Below are positions 42,852 through 51,198 of a stretch of 56,502 nt of DNA, in pieces. A model generated the notes under the pieces. That model worked only from the letters and a program-made list of their open reading frames with translations. It was not told where the DNA came from and made no database searches. Each line of letters begins with the position of its first letter. Positions within the stretch are counted from its first letter, which is position 1. The position numbers and the translations under genes were made by a program. Origin of the DNA: Sterolibacterium sp964500605 (GTDB lineage: Bacteria; Pseudomonadota; Gammaproteobacteria; Burkholderiales; Rhodocyclaceae); contig CAZCOS010000006.1 in assembly GCA_964500605.1 (NCBI GenBank), positions 1-56,502 on the forward strand. Direction: 5' to 3'.

Positions 42852-43313
42852 TCAGGAGGACTTGCGCTGGCGGGCTAGGGCCAAGCGTTCACGGATGGCA
42901 GCGGCCTTGTCCTCGACTGCCGAATCCAGGGCCGAACTGACCGGTTTTTCAAACCTGCGCCGCTCCACCTCTTGCTTGAGGGTTTCCTTGGAAAGAATCG
43001 AAATCAAGTAACAGGACAAAGCACCACCTGCAAGAATCAGCAGCAGGATGACTTGGAAGAAATCTCTTTGCTGCTGCCAGTAGAGTCCCGCCAATGCGGT
43101 ACAAAGCCCGGCCACCAGCACCCATGTCATCATCGACACCACGGCATCACGCCCGCCATGACGATAGATGGAGAAAAACTGGAGAATGAAGGTTGCAATA
43201 AAGACCAGCGAAGCAATGACGCTCAGGATTTTGTCAAACCCAAGCTCCTGGACTGCCGATTGCAGCAAGGGCAACCAACTCTTGAGGACCAGCATGACCG
43301 AAAATTCACTCAT
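42852..43313 (-). CDS. Membrane protein of unknown function
   Basis: A 153-residue protein with three likely membrane segments (about 27-48 ILSVIASLVFIATFILQFFS, 59-77 MMTWVLVAGLCTALAGLYW and 86-107 VILLLILAGGALSCYLISIL) and a charged C-terminal helix (EVERRRFEKP and AIRERLALARQRK). No family is recognised. It lies 18 bp before the phosphatase gene and is probably cotranscribed with it and ccoI. Confidence 0.8.
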   Translation of the reverse strand: MSEFSVMLVLKSWLPLLQSAVQELGFDKILSVIASLVFIATFILQFFSIYRHGGRDAVVSMMTWVLVAGLCTALAGLYWQQQRDFFQVILLLILAGGALSCYLISILSKETLKQEVERRRFEKPVSSALDSAVEDKAAAIRERLALARQRKSS

Positions 43314-43409
43314 GATCTATTCTCCCGAATCAAGTTCATTCCGAAGTGGACATTAATTTACCCTGTTCCATTCCGTTCAGTGCATTCCGTGCAGCGAGGT
43401 CTGTGTAAT

Positions 43410-44294
43410 TCATCCTGTTTTCCGGCGACTGCGCGCCGTTTCGAGATGATTGCAAAGCTGGTCGGCCGCATCAACCAGACGAGGCGTATGCCGCTGCATC
43501 AAATCCGGATTGATGAAAAAAAGATTACCCTGCGCGACGGCATTCATGCTCTTCCACTGCTTCCAGTCACTATCCCGGTCATTGCGCGACTCCCCCTGCC
43601 CGCTGACGATGATCACTTCCGGATTCGCCGTCAACACAGCCTCCACACTGACGGTTGGAGCCAACGGCTTGAGATCGGCAAATACATTCACCCCCCCGCA
43701 CAGACGGATGACATCACTGATGACCTGCGAGCCACCCACCGTCAGCAAGGGCTGACGCCAGATCTGGTAGAAAACCCGGACTGGTGGGCGCGATGAATAA
43801 CGCTGGCGCAGCACATTCAGCCTTTCCCGAAGATTTTGGGCAAGCGGCCCGGCCACCGACGCCGTCCCCGCCAATACGCCAAACCGCTCCAGTGAAGTCG
43901 CCACATCCTCGATGCGATTGGGCTGCACCATGAACAATCGCAGCCCCAAGGCACGCAACTGCTCGATCTGAGCGGGTGGATTGCCACTGATCCAAGCGAT
44001 AACCAGATCCGGCTTCAGCGCCGTGATCATTTCCAGATCAAAACGGGAATAGCCTCCAACGCGTGAAATGGCTCGTGCTGCAGCAGGATAATCGCTGTAC
44101 TCCACGGCCCCTACAATCCGGCTCCCGGCTCCGGCGGCAAAAAGCGTTTCCGTGATGTGCGGAGCCAGGCTGACGATGCGTCGCGCAGGCTCCGGTAGAC
44201 GAACGACCGTACCCGCATCATCCTTCAGGCTAATTTCGGCCCTTGCCTGAAATACGAAAGTCAGTAGCAGAAAGAAACCTAGGCAAATTTTCAT
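43410..44294 (-). CDS. btuF: Cobalamin-type periplasmic binding protein BtuF
   Basis: A 294-residue protein with signal peptide (about 1-19, ending ARA) and the two-lobe class III binding fold: RRIVSLAPHITETLFAAGAG, VGGYSRFDLEMITALKPDLV, WRQPLLTVGGSQVISDVIRL and CGGVNVFADLKPLAPTVSVE are conserved blocks of BtuF/FecB-type proteins. It likely binds cobalamin or cobinamide for uptake. No BtuCD permease or ATPase is in the window. The start ATG overlaps the cobD stop (ATGA). Confidence 0.9.
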   Translation of the reverse strand: MKICLGFFLLLTFVFQARAEISLKDDAGTVVRLPEPARRIVSLAPHITETLFAAGAGSRIVGAVEYSDYPAAARAISRVGGYSRFDLEMITALKPDLVIAWISGNPPAQIEQLRALGLRLFMVQPNRIEDVATSLERFGVLAGTASVAGPLAQNLRERLNVLRQRYSSRPPVRVFYQIWRQPLLTVGGSQVISDVIRLCGGVNVFADLKPLAPTVSVEAVLTANPEVIIVSGQGESRNDRDSDWKQWKSMNAVAQGNLFFINPDLMQRHTPRLVDAADQLCNHLETARSRRKTG

Positions 44295-45256
44295 TCACAC
44301 TCCCTCAAAGCCTGTACCAGACGTTGCATTTCCTCCTCCGTTGCAGGCAAACCGAAACGCAGGGCGGAAGGCTCGCGAAAAAGGCGTACCAGAATACCGC
44401 GCCGCGCAAGGCTCTCAAACAGGCGTTCTGCGCGTGGTGTGGGGCAATACTGAAACAAGCCACATCCTCCAGCGGGTGGCAGACCCGCTTGTCGCAGGGC
44501 GGATCCCAGTGTATTGGCAGCAGAACGCAAGCGTTCCCTTTGAAGCTGCTGCCAACCTGCATCCGCCAAAGCACACCTTGCCGCCCAGCGTGCCGGATGG
44601 CTCACAGCCCAGGGCCCCAGAACTGCACCCAGCCTTTCGGTCCACGCCGATGCGGCAATCAAGCAACCCAAGCGCACGCCCGCCAGACCGAAAAATTTCC
44701 CCAGGGAACGCAGAACAAGTACATTTTCCAGACCGCAGGCTGCAAGAGACTGCCCGACTCCCGCAGCAGGCCAGGCATCCAGAAAAGCCTCATCCACCAG
44801 CAGTAGCCGCACTTTCGCAGCACGGTCGATCAGACTTTCCCTCTCCATCCATTGCCCGGTCGGATTGTTCGGCCGGCACAACACGGCGACCTCGGCCTCC
44901 TCTTCCCAGCCCACCAAACGATGTCCGGCTGCCTGCCAGGAAGCCGGATGTTCGTTATAAAGCGGCATCGCCATTGCGACACGCCCTTGCGGCAATAAAA
45001 AAGGCAAACGCTGAATCGCCGCCTGTGAACCCGGCAGGATGAGTACGGAAGAACGCGCTGTATCCACGCCGTAATAATCTGCCGCCACAGCCTCCAGCCC
45101 GTCATCTTCCTCCGGAAGGCGTTGCCAGACCGTCGCAGGAACGGCGGGCAAGGGATAGGGCCAGGGGGCGATGCCCGTCGACAAGTCCAGCCATTCTTCC
45201 ACCGGAATGCCCCAATGTCGGGCCGCCTGGTTCAACCGTCCGCCGTGTTCAAGCAT
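44291..45256 (-). CDS. cobD: PLP-dependent L-threonine-O-3-phosphate decarboxylase
   Basis: A 321-residue aminotransferase-fold enzyme: HGGRLNQAARHWGIP at the start, DLSTGIAPWPYP, CRPNNPTGQW, LLVDEAFLDAWP and RSLGKFFGLAGVRLG with the PLP lysine. It makes (R)-1-amino-2-propanol phosphate for the cobamide lower-loop linker; in Pseudomonas-style naming it is CobC. It overlaps cbiB by 8 bp at its start and btuF by 4 bp at its end. Confidence 0.92.
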   Translation of the reverse strand: MLEHGGRLNQAARHWGIPVEEWLDLSTGIAPWPYPLPAVPATVWQRLPEEDDGLEAVAADYYGVDTARSSVLILPGSQAAIQRLPFLLPQGRVAMAMPLYNEHPASWQAAGHRLVGWEEEAEVAVLCRPNNPTGQWMERESLIDRAAKVRLLLVDEAFLDAWPAAGVGQSLAACGLENVLVLRSLGKFFGLAGVRLGCLIAASAWTERLGAVLGPWAVSHPARWAARCALADAGWQQLQRERLRSAANTLGSALRQAGLPPAGGCGLFQYCPTPRAERLFESLARRGILVRLFREPSALRFGLPATEEEMQRLVQALRECE

Positions 45257-46211
45257 GTATCCACGCGAACACCATCGCGCCCAGAACGATCATCATCAAC
45301 CAGAGCCCTTGTCCATGCTCCACCAGTCGCAATGCACGGAAAATGTCTTCTGCCTTTGCGGGGGCGGCCCGTGACGAACCCAGCAATGGCCGCTGCTCTT
45401 CCCGTCCCTGATAACGCGCAACCCCTCCCAGCCGCAGATTCAAGGCCCCGGCCCCGGCGGCCATGACCACGCCAGGATTTGGCCCCGACCACTGTCCAGC
45501 CTGATTACGCCAGCAGAACAGCGCATCCCCTGTCCGACCCAGCAAGGCATAGGTCAAAGCCGCCAGGCGGGCAGGCAACCAGGCCAGCGCATCATCCAGT
45601 CGCGCCGCAGCCCAGCCAAAATAGATACGCCGCGCATCTTTGTAGCCCCACATTGCATCCAGCGTATTTGCCAGCCGGTGCAGCAAGACCCCCGCACCGC
45701 CCGCCACACAGAACCAGAACAGAGTGGCAAAGACCGCATCATTGCCATTTTCCAGCACCGATTCGACGGTGGCCGTTGCCACTGCCGTTTCATCCATCGT
45801 CGCGGTCTCGCGTGAAACCAGCCCGCTCACGGCCTGCCGGGCCTTTTCCAGCTCTCCTGCTGCCAGCGGCTGTGCCACGGCCCGGGCATGCTCCTCCAGG
45901 CTGCGCCCACCCAAGGCAAACCACAACAAAAGCCCATCCAACAGCGGATTGCACCACCAGGCCGCCAGCCCCACAAAGGGCAGGACAATCAAACCCCATG
46001 CCAGCAAGCCCCGACAACGATTTCCGAAGGGATGGCCCGGTGCGCCCCGGCGCAGCCATCGTTCTGCCTGCATCGCCAGAAATCCGAAGCCCACCAGTGG
46101 ATGTGCTCGCCGGGGTTCCCCCAGCCATCGGTCAAGCAAGACCCCGCCAAGCAGGACTCCGCTCCATACCGCGCAAGTCATCCACGCCTTGTCCATTCCG
46201 AAAAAATTCAC
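45249..46211 (-). CDS. cbiB: Adenosylcobinamide-phosphate synthase
   Basis: A membrane protein of 320 residues. The GTG at 46211 overlaps the previous stop as GTGA, whereas the ATG at 46196 would give 315 residues; either start is possible. Conserved CbiB blocks include DRWLGEPRRAHPLVGFG, VSGLVSRETATMDETAVATATVE-type residues around 130 and DAVFATLFWFCVAGG, then LANTLDAMWGYKD and SGPNPGVVMAAGAGAL. It joins aminopropanol phosphate to adenosylcobyrate. It sits between an amidohydrolase gene and cobD. Confidence 0.93.
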   Translation of the reverse strand: MNFFGMDKAWMTCAVWSGVLLGGVLLDRWLGEPRRAHPLVGFGFLAMQAERWLRRGAPGHPFGNRCRGLLAWGLIVLPFVGLAAWWCNPLLDGLLLWFALGGRSLEEHARAVAQPLAAGELEKARQAVSGLVSRETATMDETAVATATVESVLENGNDAVFATLFWFCVAGGAGVLLHRLANTLDAMWGYKDARRIYFGWAAARLDDALAWLPARLAALTYALLGRTGDALFCWRNQAGQWSGPNPGVVMAAGAGALNLRLGGVARYQGREEQRPLLGSSRAAPAKAEDIFRALRLVEHGQGLWLMMIVLGAMVFAWIHA

Positions 46212-47407
46212 ACCGACAAAAGCCGCTCAACCAAGCCCACCCAATAGCGAATGCCGTAGGGAATCAACGCGTCGTTGAAATCATAGGTCGGACTATGCAG
46301 CATGCACCCGCCCTGCCCAGAGCCTTCGATGCCATTCCCCAGCCAGACATAGCAGCCAGGCCGTTGCTGCAAGAAATAGGCAAAATCTTCCGCGCCCATG
46401 CTGGGGCGTACATCACGATGCACCTTGTCTGTCCCCAGTATCCGGGCCGCCACCTCGGCGCAGCACGCCGCTTCCGCGGCGGTGTTGATCGTCGGTGGAT
46501 AACCACGTTCATAGTTCAGATGGATGCTCACCCCTTGTGCAAGGGCCACCCCTTCGCAAACTTGCCGGATGCCCGTTTCAATACGTTGCTGCTCCATCTC
46601 GCTGAACGCACGAACCGTCCCCCCCAGCACAGCCTCTTCGGGCAAAACATTGTCTGCTTGGCCGGCATGAAACCGTGTGACGGAAAGTACCGCCGGTTCC
46701 AGGGGATCACGCCCACGGCTGATCACACTCTGCAAGGCTTGCACCAGCGCGGCTCCGGCCAGTACCACATCCTTCGTCTGATTCGGCATGGCCGCATGAC
46801 CTCCTTGCCCGCGAATCAAGATTTCAATCCGGTCTGCACCGGCCATCACCGGCCCCGCCGTCACAGCCATCTCACCCACCGGCAAGCCTGGCCAGTTGTG
46901 CAAACCAAAAACAGCGTCCATCGGACATTGATCGAGCAAGCCTTGCGCCAGCATCGCCTTCGCGCCACCCTCATGTTCCTCGGCGGGTTGAAAGATGAAA
47001 TGCACCGTGCCATTCAGGGGCAGTATGTCGTGCAGGCTGACCAAGGCATCCGCCGCGCCCAGCAACATCGCGACATGACCATCGTGGCCACAAGCATGCA
47101 TCAAACCCTGCTTCGTCGAGCGGTGGGCAAAGGTATTCATTTCCTCGATGGGCAGCGCATCCATATCTGCCCGCAGGCCAATAGCAGGCCCACCCTTTCC
47201 CCAGGAAAGTGTCCCGACCACGCCCGTTCCCGCCAGACCGCGCCGAACCTTCAGCCCAAGGGTTTCCAGATGGGCAGCCACACGCTCCGCTGTGTGCCAC
47301 TCGCCAAAAGCCAGCTCGGGATGGGCATGAATCTCGCGACGCACGGACTGAATACGCAAAGCCAGTGCCGACAAAAAAGCTTCCAACGCCTCCAATGTCT
47401 GATTCAT
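46208..47407 (-). CDS. M20-family amidohydrolase (hippurate hydrolase-like)
   Basis: The start is the ATG at 47407 (TGATG overlap with the TetR gene; GGAAAGGGG precedes it). The 399-residue protein contains GLRADMDALPIEE and HACGHDGHVAMLLGA, the zinc-binding blocks, then FIFQPAEEHEGGAKAML with the catalytic Glu and MGAEDFAYFLQ near the C-terminus. Family members hydrolyse N-acyl amino acids, IAA-amides or similar amides. Here the gene is translationally coupled to cbiB, so an amide relevant to cobamide chemistry is possible but unproven. Confidence 0.93.
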   Translation of the reverse strand: MNQTLEALEAFLSALALRIQSVRREIHAHPELAFGEWHTAERVAAHLETLGLKVRRGLAGTGVVGTLSWGKGGPAIGLRADMDALPIEEMNTFAHRSTKQGLMHACGHDGHVAMLLGAADALVSLHDILPLNGTVHFIFQPAEEHEGGAKAMLAQGLLDQCPMDAVFGLHNWPGLPVGEMAVTAGPVMAGADRIEILIRGQGGHAAMPNQTKDVVLAGAALVQALQSVISRGRDPLEPAVLSVTRFHAGQADNVLPEEAVLGGTVRAFSEMEQQRIETGIRQVCEGVALAQGVSIHLNYERGYPPTINTAAEAACCAEVAARILGTDKVHRDVRPSMGAEDFAYFLQQRPGCYVWLGNGIEGSGQGGCMLHSPTYDFNDALIPYGIRYWVGLVERLLSV

Positions 47408-48114
47408 CACGCCCCTTTCCTGCCCGATTGAACGAAAGATGACGAACCACCAATTCCAGCGGCTTCAAAACCCTGGTCGATCAAGATCGCAAAAATCTCC
47501 ATGGCCTCCGTCAAGCGGCTTGTCGAATGTGTCCCGTAATGAAATAACGAGACGCCCAAGGCCCCACCAAAAAAAGCAGCAATCAGGTTTTCCGTTCCCA
47601 GCTCAGGACTGAGCTCCCCACGCTGCTTGGCTTCCTCAAACATATTGATGAGTGCCAGGTAAATCCCATTATTGCGCTTGAGCAAGGCTTCCAGAAGTTC
47701 CGGATGTCGTCGGATTTCGATCGGAACCGCCGCCAGAAACCCCGTCACCGTCGGGTCCCGGTCCGAAGCCGCTGCCGAAGCCATCAAAATGCGCCGAAAA
47801 CGATCCCGCAAGGTCGTGCATTCCTCTATCGCCCGCAGATACTCCGGCAACAGCACCCCCTGTGCGTCGATCAATGTTGCCACATACAGATCCAGTTTCG
47901 ATGAAAAATAGGAATACAGTGCCGCGTGCGTCATCCCGGCGGCCTGCCCCACATCCTTGAAGGTCGCCTGCGAGTAGCCCTTCTCCGCAAAAAGCCGCCG
48001 CGCCTCAAGCAGAATCTTCGCAAGATTCGCCTCCTTGTTCCGCCCGCGCGGCCGCCCGACCCGAGCAGGCCGGGCGACATTGGACATCAAGGATTTTTCA
48101 GGAGCTTCAGACAT
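47407..48114 (-). CDS. TetR-family transcriptional regulator
   Basis: A 235-residue protein with an N-terminal TetR helix-turn-helix (about 28-75: ILLEARRLFAEKGYSQATFK, DVGQAAGMTHAALYSYFSSK) and a ligand-binding C-terminal domain. The basic N-terminus ARPARVGRPRGRNKE is typical. The stop overlaps the start of the amidohydrolase gene as TGATG. It probably controls its own operon, but no operator was identified. The region 48115-48395 upstream, 280 bp, likely contains its promoter and that of arsC. Confidence 0.92.
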   Translation of the reverse strand: MSEAPEKSLMSNVARPARVGRPRGRNKEANLAKILLEARRLFAEKGYSQATFKDVGQAAGMTHAALYSYFSSKLDLYVATLIDAQGVLLPEYLRAIEECTTLRDRFRRILMASAAASDRDPTVTGFLAAVPIEIRRHPELLEALLKRNNGIYLALINMFEEAKQRGELSPELGTENLIAAFFGGALGVSLFHYGTHSTSRLTEAMEIFAILIDQGFEAAGIGGSSSFVQSGRKGA

Positions 48115-48395
48115 TTCAGATTGTTAAGACGGCATCGCGGACACGGCGCATCTGGAAAAACCGGCGAGAGCCCGAAAAAACAGAGGAAAACGGAAGATCG
48201 CGGAGGATTGCGGTGGATGGGTGCAATGTACCCGGATTATGCTACAAGCCATCGATCCCATATCTCCCGGCACAGCGCGTGAAATTCGCCGTTGAACAGA
48301 CAACCTACTCCACGCTCCACACTTCACACTCCAGGATGAAGCAAAATAGAGACCTTCCTGATCTTCTGCGTTCAGCCCCCTTACCGGAGACCACC

Positions 48396-48752
48396 ATGGA
48401 TGACATCACGATCTTTCATAACCCGGCCTGCAGCAAGTCACGCCGGGTTCTCGAACTTCTGCGCGACAGAGGGCAGGAACCAACCATCCTCGAATATCTG
48501 AACGAGCCACTCACAGTCCCCCGGCTCAAGTCCCTGCTGGCCGGGTTGAATGTCCCTTTGCGTACCGTGCTGCGTGAAAGTGCCGAAGCCTATGGCGAAC
48601 TAGGGCTGGCCGAAGACAAGTGGTCTGACGAAGAACTATTGACGTTCATGGTCCAGCACCCGACGCTCATCAATCGACCCATCGTGGTCACACCGCTGGG
48701 CGCGCGCCTGTGCCGCCCGGAAGAAGTGGTCTACGACATCCTGCCGCGATGA
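48396..48752 (+). CDS. arsC: Arsenate reductase (glutaredoxin-type)
   Basis: The start is the ATG at 48396, preceded by GGAGA. The 118-residue product has DITIFHNPACSKSRRVLELL with catalytic Cys12, VPLRTVLRES, and the block INRPIVVTPLGARLCRPEEV with the Arg residues that bind oxyanion. The sequence is closest to plasmid- and chromosome-type ArsC enzymes. No arsB, arsR or acr3 lies in the window, so a role outside arsenic resistance, as for YfgD/Spx-like proteins, cannot be excluded. Confidence 0.93.
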   Translation: MDDITIFHNPACSKSRRVLELLRDRGQEPTILEYLNEPLTVPRLKSLLAGLNVPLRTVLRESAEAYGELGLAEDKWSDEELLTFMVQHPTLINRPIVVTPLGARLCRPEEVVYDILPR

Positions 48753-48797
48753 TTTCACCTCGCAGTCTAGGTGGAGTCGCCTCCCGGATCGATGCCC

Positions 48798-49142
48798 TCA
48801 AATCTTCTTCACGAAGACCGACTTGAGATTCATCGCGCCAACCCCTTCAATCTTGCAATCAATGTCGTGATCCCCGGGGCCATCGACCAGACGGATATTC
48901 TTGACCTTGGTACCGACCTTGACCACCAACGACGAACCCTTGACCTTCAAATCCTTGATGACCGTCACCGTATCGCCATCCTGCAGCACATTTCCCACGG
49001 CATCCTTGATGACCCGCACCTCATCACCCGAAGACGGAGTTACCGCGGACCACTCGTGGCCACATTCTGGACAAATCAACAGTCCAGCGTCCTCATAGGT
49101 ATAGGCCGACTCGCAATTCGGACAAGCGGGTAGCGCGCTCAT
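48798..49142 (-). CDS. yjdM: PhnA/YjdM-family zinc-ribbon protein
   Basis: A 114-residue protein with an N-terminal zinc ribbon (ALPACPNCESAYTYEDAGLL, ICPECGHEW: two CxxC pairs) and a C-terminal PhnA domain (VIKDLKVKGSSLVVKVGTKV, NIRLVDGPGDHDIDCKIEG, GAMNLKSVFVKK). The old name PhnA is linked to alkylphosphonate use, but the function remains uncertain and no phn genes are nearby. Confidence 0.95.
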   Translation of the reverse strand: MSALPACPNCESAYTYEDAGLLICPECGHEWSAVTPSSGDEVRVIKDAVGNVLQDGDTVTVIKDLKVKGSSLVVKVGTKVKNIRLVDGPGDHDIDCKIEGVGAMNLKSVFVKKI

Positions 49143-49348
49143 GAGACTTTCCCTTGGATAAAAGGCTGCATTTTACTGCCCTGCGATGCGATGCAATATG
49201 CCTCCACTCAATTTCCACCTCTTGACCCGCTGTAGAGAGGATTGAACCATTCCCCCTGAGTTTTTGTCCGAGCCAAGGTTCAAACTTCATCGCACCGAAT
49301 CAATAACGAGCTTGCTTCCTACGCAAAAGAGCAACGGATCAAGCAACA
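49143..49348. other. Spacer between yjdM and the MltD-like gene
   Basis: About 200 bp hold the two divergent promoters. No terminator or distinct operator is seen. Confidence 0.4.
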
Positions 49349-51103
49349 TTGACGCATCCGCTCCCCTTGGCTAACATCGCCCCTCTTTTCATCCTGCCCC
49401 CGCATTTCTGCGTCCAGCCTGTTTTGACTGCCCGCCCCGCTCCATCTCTGATCCGATCACTCCTGTTCATGGCCCTTTTCGGGCTGAGCGGTGCATCTCT
49501 GAGTCTCGCACAGGAAACAAACCCTGCCACTGCGGCCGCCCTTGCCGATCACACGCACTCCACTCCACCGACAACCTCCTCCGAAAACGAGAAAGAATCT
49601 TCGCTATTCGGGATGGCTCTGGATTTTCTTCGTCCATCACGACAAAACCCCGCTCCCGTTGAAGAGCGAGGCACAAAACCCTCCTCTCCGACACCGCCTC
49701 CTTCTTCGGTTTCCCCTTCCGTTTCTCCTCCGGTTGCCCCCCCCCCTTCCAATCTACCCATCTTCCGCGCTCCGGCTCCGGCCGTGGTTCAAACGGGAAA
49801 AAGTCTTCTCCAATCCACCGAAACGCCTGTTGAAATCAGCAGCAATCTTCTTCCGCCCATCCGGCCCATCGACCTCATCACCCCCCCAGATGATCTCTGG
49901 CAGCGGGTGCGCAATGGTTTTTCGATGCCCAATCTCGACAACCCGCTGGTTGCAGATCGCCAAGCCTGGTATCTGAATCGTCCCGAAGTCCTGAAGAGCA
50001 TACTCAACCGCAGCCGTCGCTATCTTTTTTATATCGTCGGCGAACTTGAAAAACGTGGGATGCCCACTGAACTGGCTCTGCTGCCCATGGTGGAAAGCTC
50101 CTACAATCCACGTGCATTCTCACCCGCACAGGCTTCCGGGCTCTGGCAATTCATTCCTTCGACAGGCCGGAACTATCATCTCGAACAAAACTGGTGGCTC
50201 GATGAACGACGAGACATCATCGCTTCGACAGGAGCCGCGCTGGATTATCTGCAGAACATTTATGAGATGCACGGTGACTGGCATCTGGCTCTGGCCTCCT
50301 ACAACTGGGGCGAGGCCGCTGTGGGAAGAGCCATCGCGAAGAATCAGGCAAAAAACCTGCCGACAGATTACGCACACATCAACATGCCGCAAGAAACCCG
50401 CTACTACGTTCCCAAGCTGCAAGCCCTGAAAAATATCATTGCACGCCCCGAGCTTTTCGGCATCCGCATTGACCCGATCCCCAATCAACCCTATTTCGAC
50501 ACGATCGACAAAACGGGTCCCATGGATATCGCACTGGCGGCCAAGCTGGCAGAAATGCCAATCAATGAATTCCTTGCACTGAATCCCTCCTACAACCGGC
50601 CCGTCATGCCGGCCAGCAAGGACAGCCCCATCGTATTACCGACCGATCGGGTACAAACCTTTCTTGAAAATCTCGAACAGCACAAAGCAGACGAAAAGCC
50701 GCTGAGTAACTGGACGACTTACACGCTGAAAAAAGGAGAACGTCTGAACAAAGTGGCTGCCCGTTTTCACATAACGCTTTCCCATCTGCGTCAAATCAAC
50801 GGAATCAACGCCCGCACTCGGCTACGCCCTGGCAACACGCTGCTCGTTCCAAGAAAAGCCGTACCGCAACCTGCCCAACTGCAAGAGAATGCCACCCTCC
50901 TTGCCAACCCCGTCAGGCTCACCGGGAAACCCACATCCTCATCAAGCAGATCCGCCGGAAAATCCCGGGTAGCCGCCTCTGCCACTAAAGGCAAGAGTAA
51001 ATCCAAGCTCAAGGCCAAACCCAAGGCCGCAAAAAAAACAAAGGCCTTGCGCAGCAGCAAAGCACGCCCCATCCAGGCTAAAAAAAACCGCCGCAAGAGA
51101 TGA
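49349..51103 (+). CDS. MltD-like lytic transglycosylase with a LysM domain
   Basis: The start is uncertain: the frame opens with TTG at 49349, another TTG at 49424 would give a well-formed signal peptide (LIRSLLFMALFGLSGASLSL), and an ATG at 49469 lacks a basic N-region. After a Pro/Ser/Thr-rich linker, the SLT domain has LPMVESSYNPRAFSPAQASG with the catalytic Glu, LWQFIPSTGRNYHLEQN, DERRDIIASTGAALDYLQN and LASYNWGEAAVGRAI. One LysM domain follows (YTLKKGERLNKVAARFHI, LRPGNTLLVP). The C-terminal tail is very Lys-rich. It cleaves peptidoglycan in the periplasm. The symbol mltD is likely, but a paralogue cannot be excluded. Confidence 0.9.
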   Translation: MTHPLPLANIAPLFILPPHFCVQPVLTARPAPSLIRSLLFMALFGLSGASLSLAQETNPATAAALADHTHSTPPTTSSENEKESSLFGMALDFLRPSRQNPAPVEERGTKPSSPTPPPSSVSPSVSPPVAPPPSNLPIFRAPAPAVVQTGKSLLQSTETPVEISSNLLPPIRPIDLITPPDDLWQRVRNGFSMPNLDNPLVADRQAWYLNRPEVLKSILNRSRRYLFYIVGELEKRGMPTELALLPMVESSYNPRAFSPAQASGLWQFIPSTGRNYHLEQNWWLDERRDIIASTGAALDYLQNIYEMHGDWHLALASYNWGEAAVGRAIAKNQAKNLPTDYAHINMPQETRYYVPKLQALKNIIARPELFGIRIDPIPNQPYFDTIDKTGPMDIALAAKLAEMPINEFLALNPSYNRPVMPASKDSPIVLPTDRVQTFLENLEQHKADEKPLSNWTTYTLKKGERLNKVAARFHITLSHLRQINGINARTRLRPGNTLLVPRKAVPQPAQLQENATLLANPVRLTGKPTSSSSRSAGKSRVAASATKGKSKSKLKAKPKAAKKTKALRSSKARPIQAKKNRRKR

Positions 51104-51198
51104 CCCTGGCGACCGCAATTGACCGCTGAATTCCAGCATCAATCTGTAAAAGGCCACGCGCCCCTTTTCCCCCAAAAAACCTGAGCTTGAGCACCCCC

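Noticed and set aside
45479..47431. 650-codon plus-strand frame opposite cbiB and the M20 gene
   Set aside because: Both genes on the other strand have clear family motifs; the antisense product is Pro- and Arg-rich and unlike any protein.
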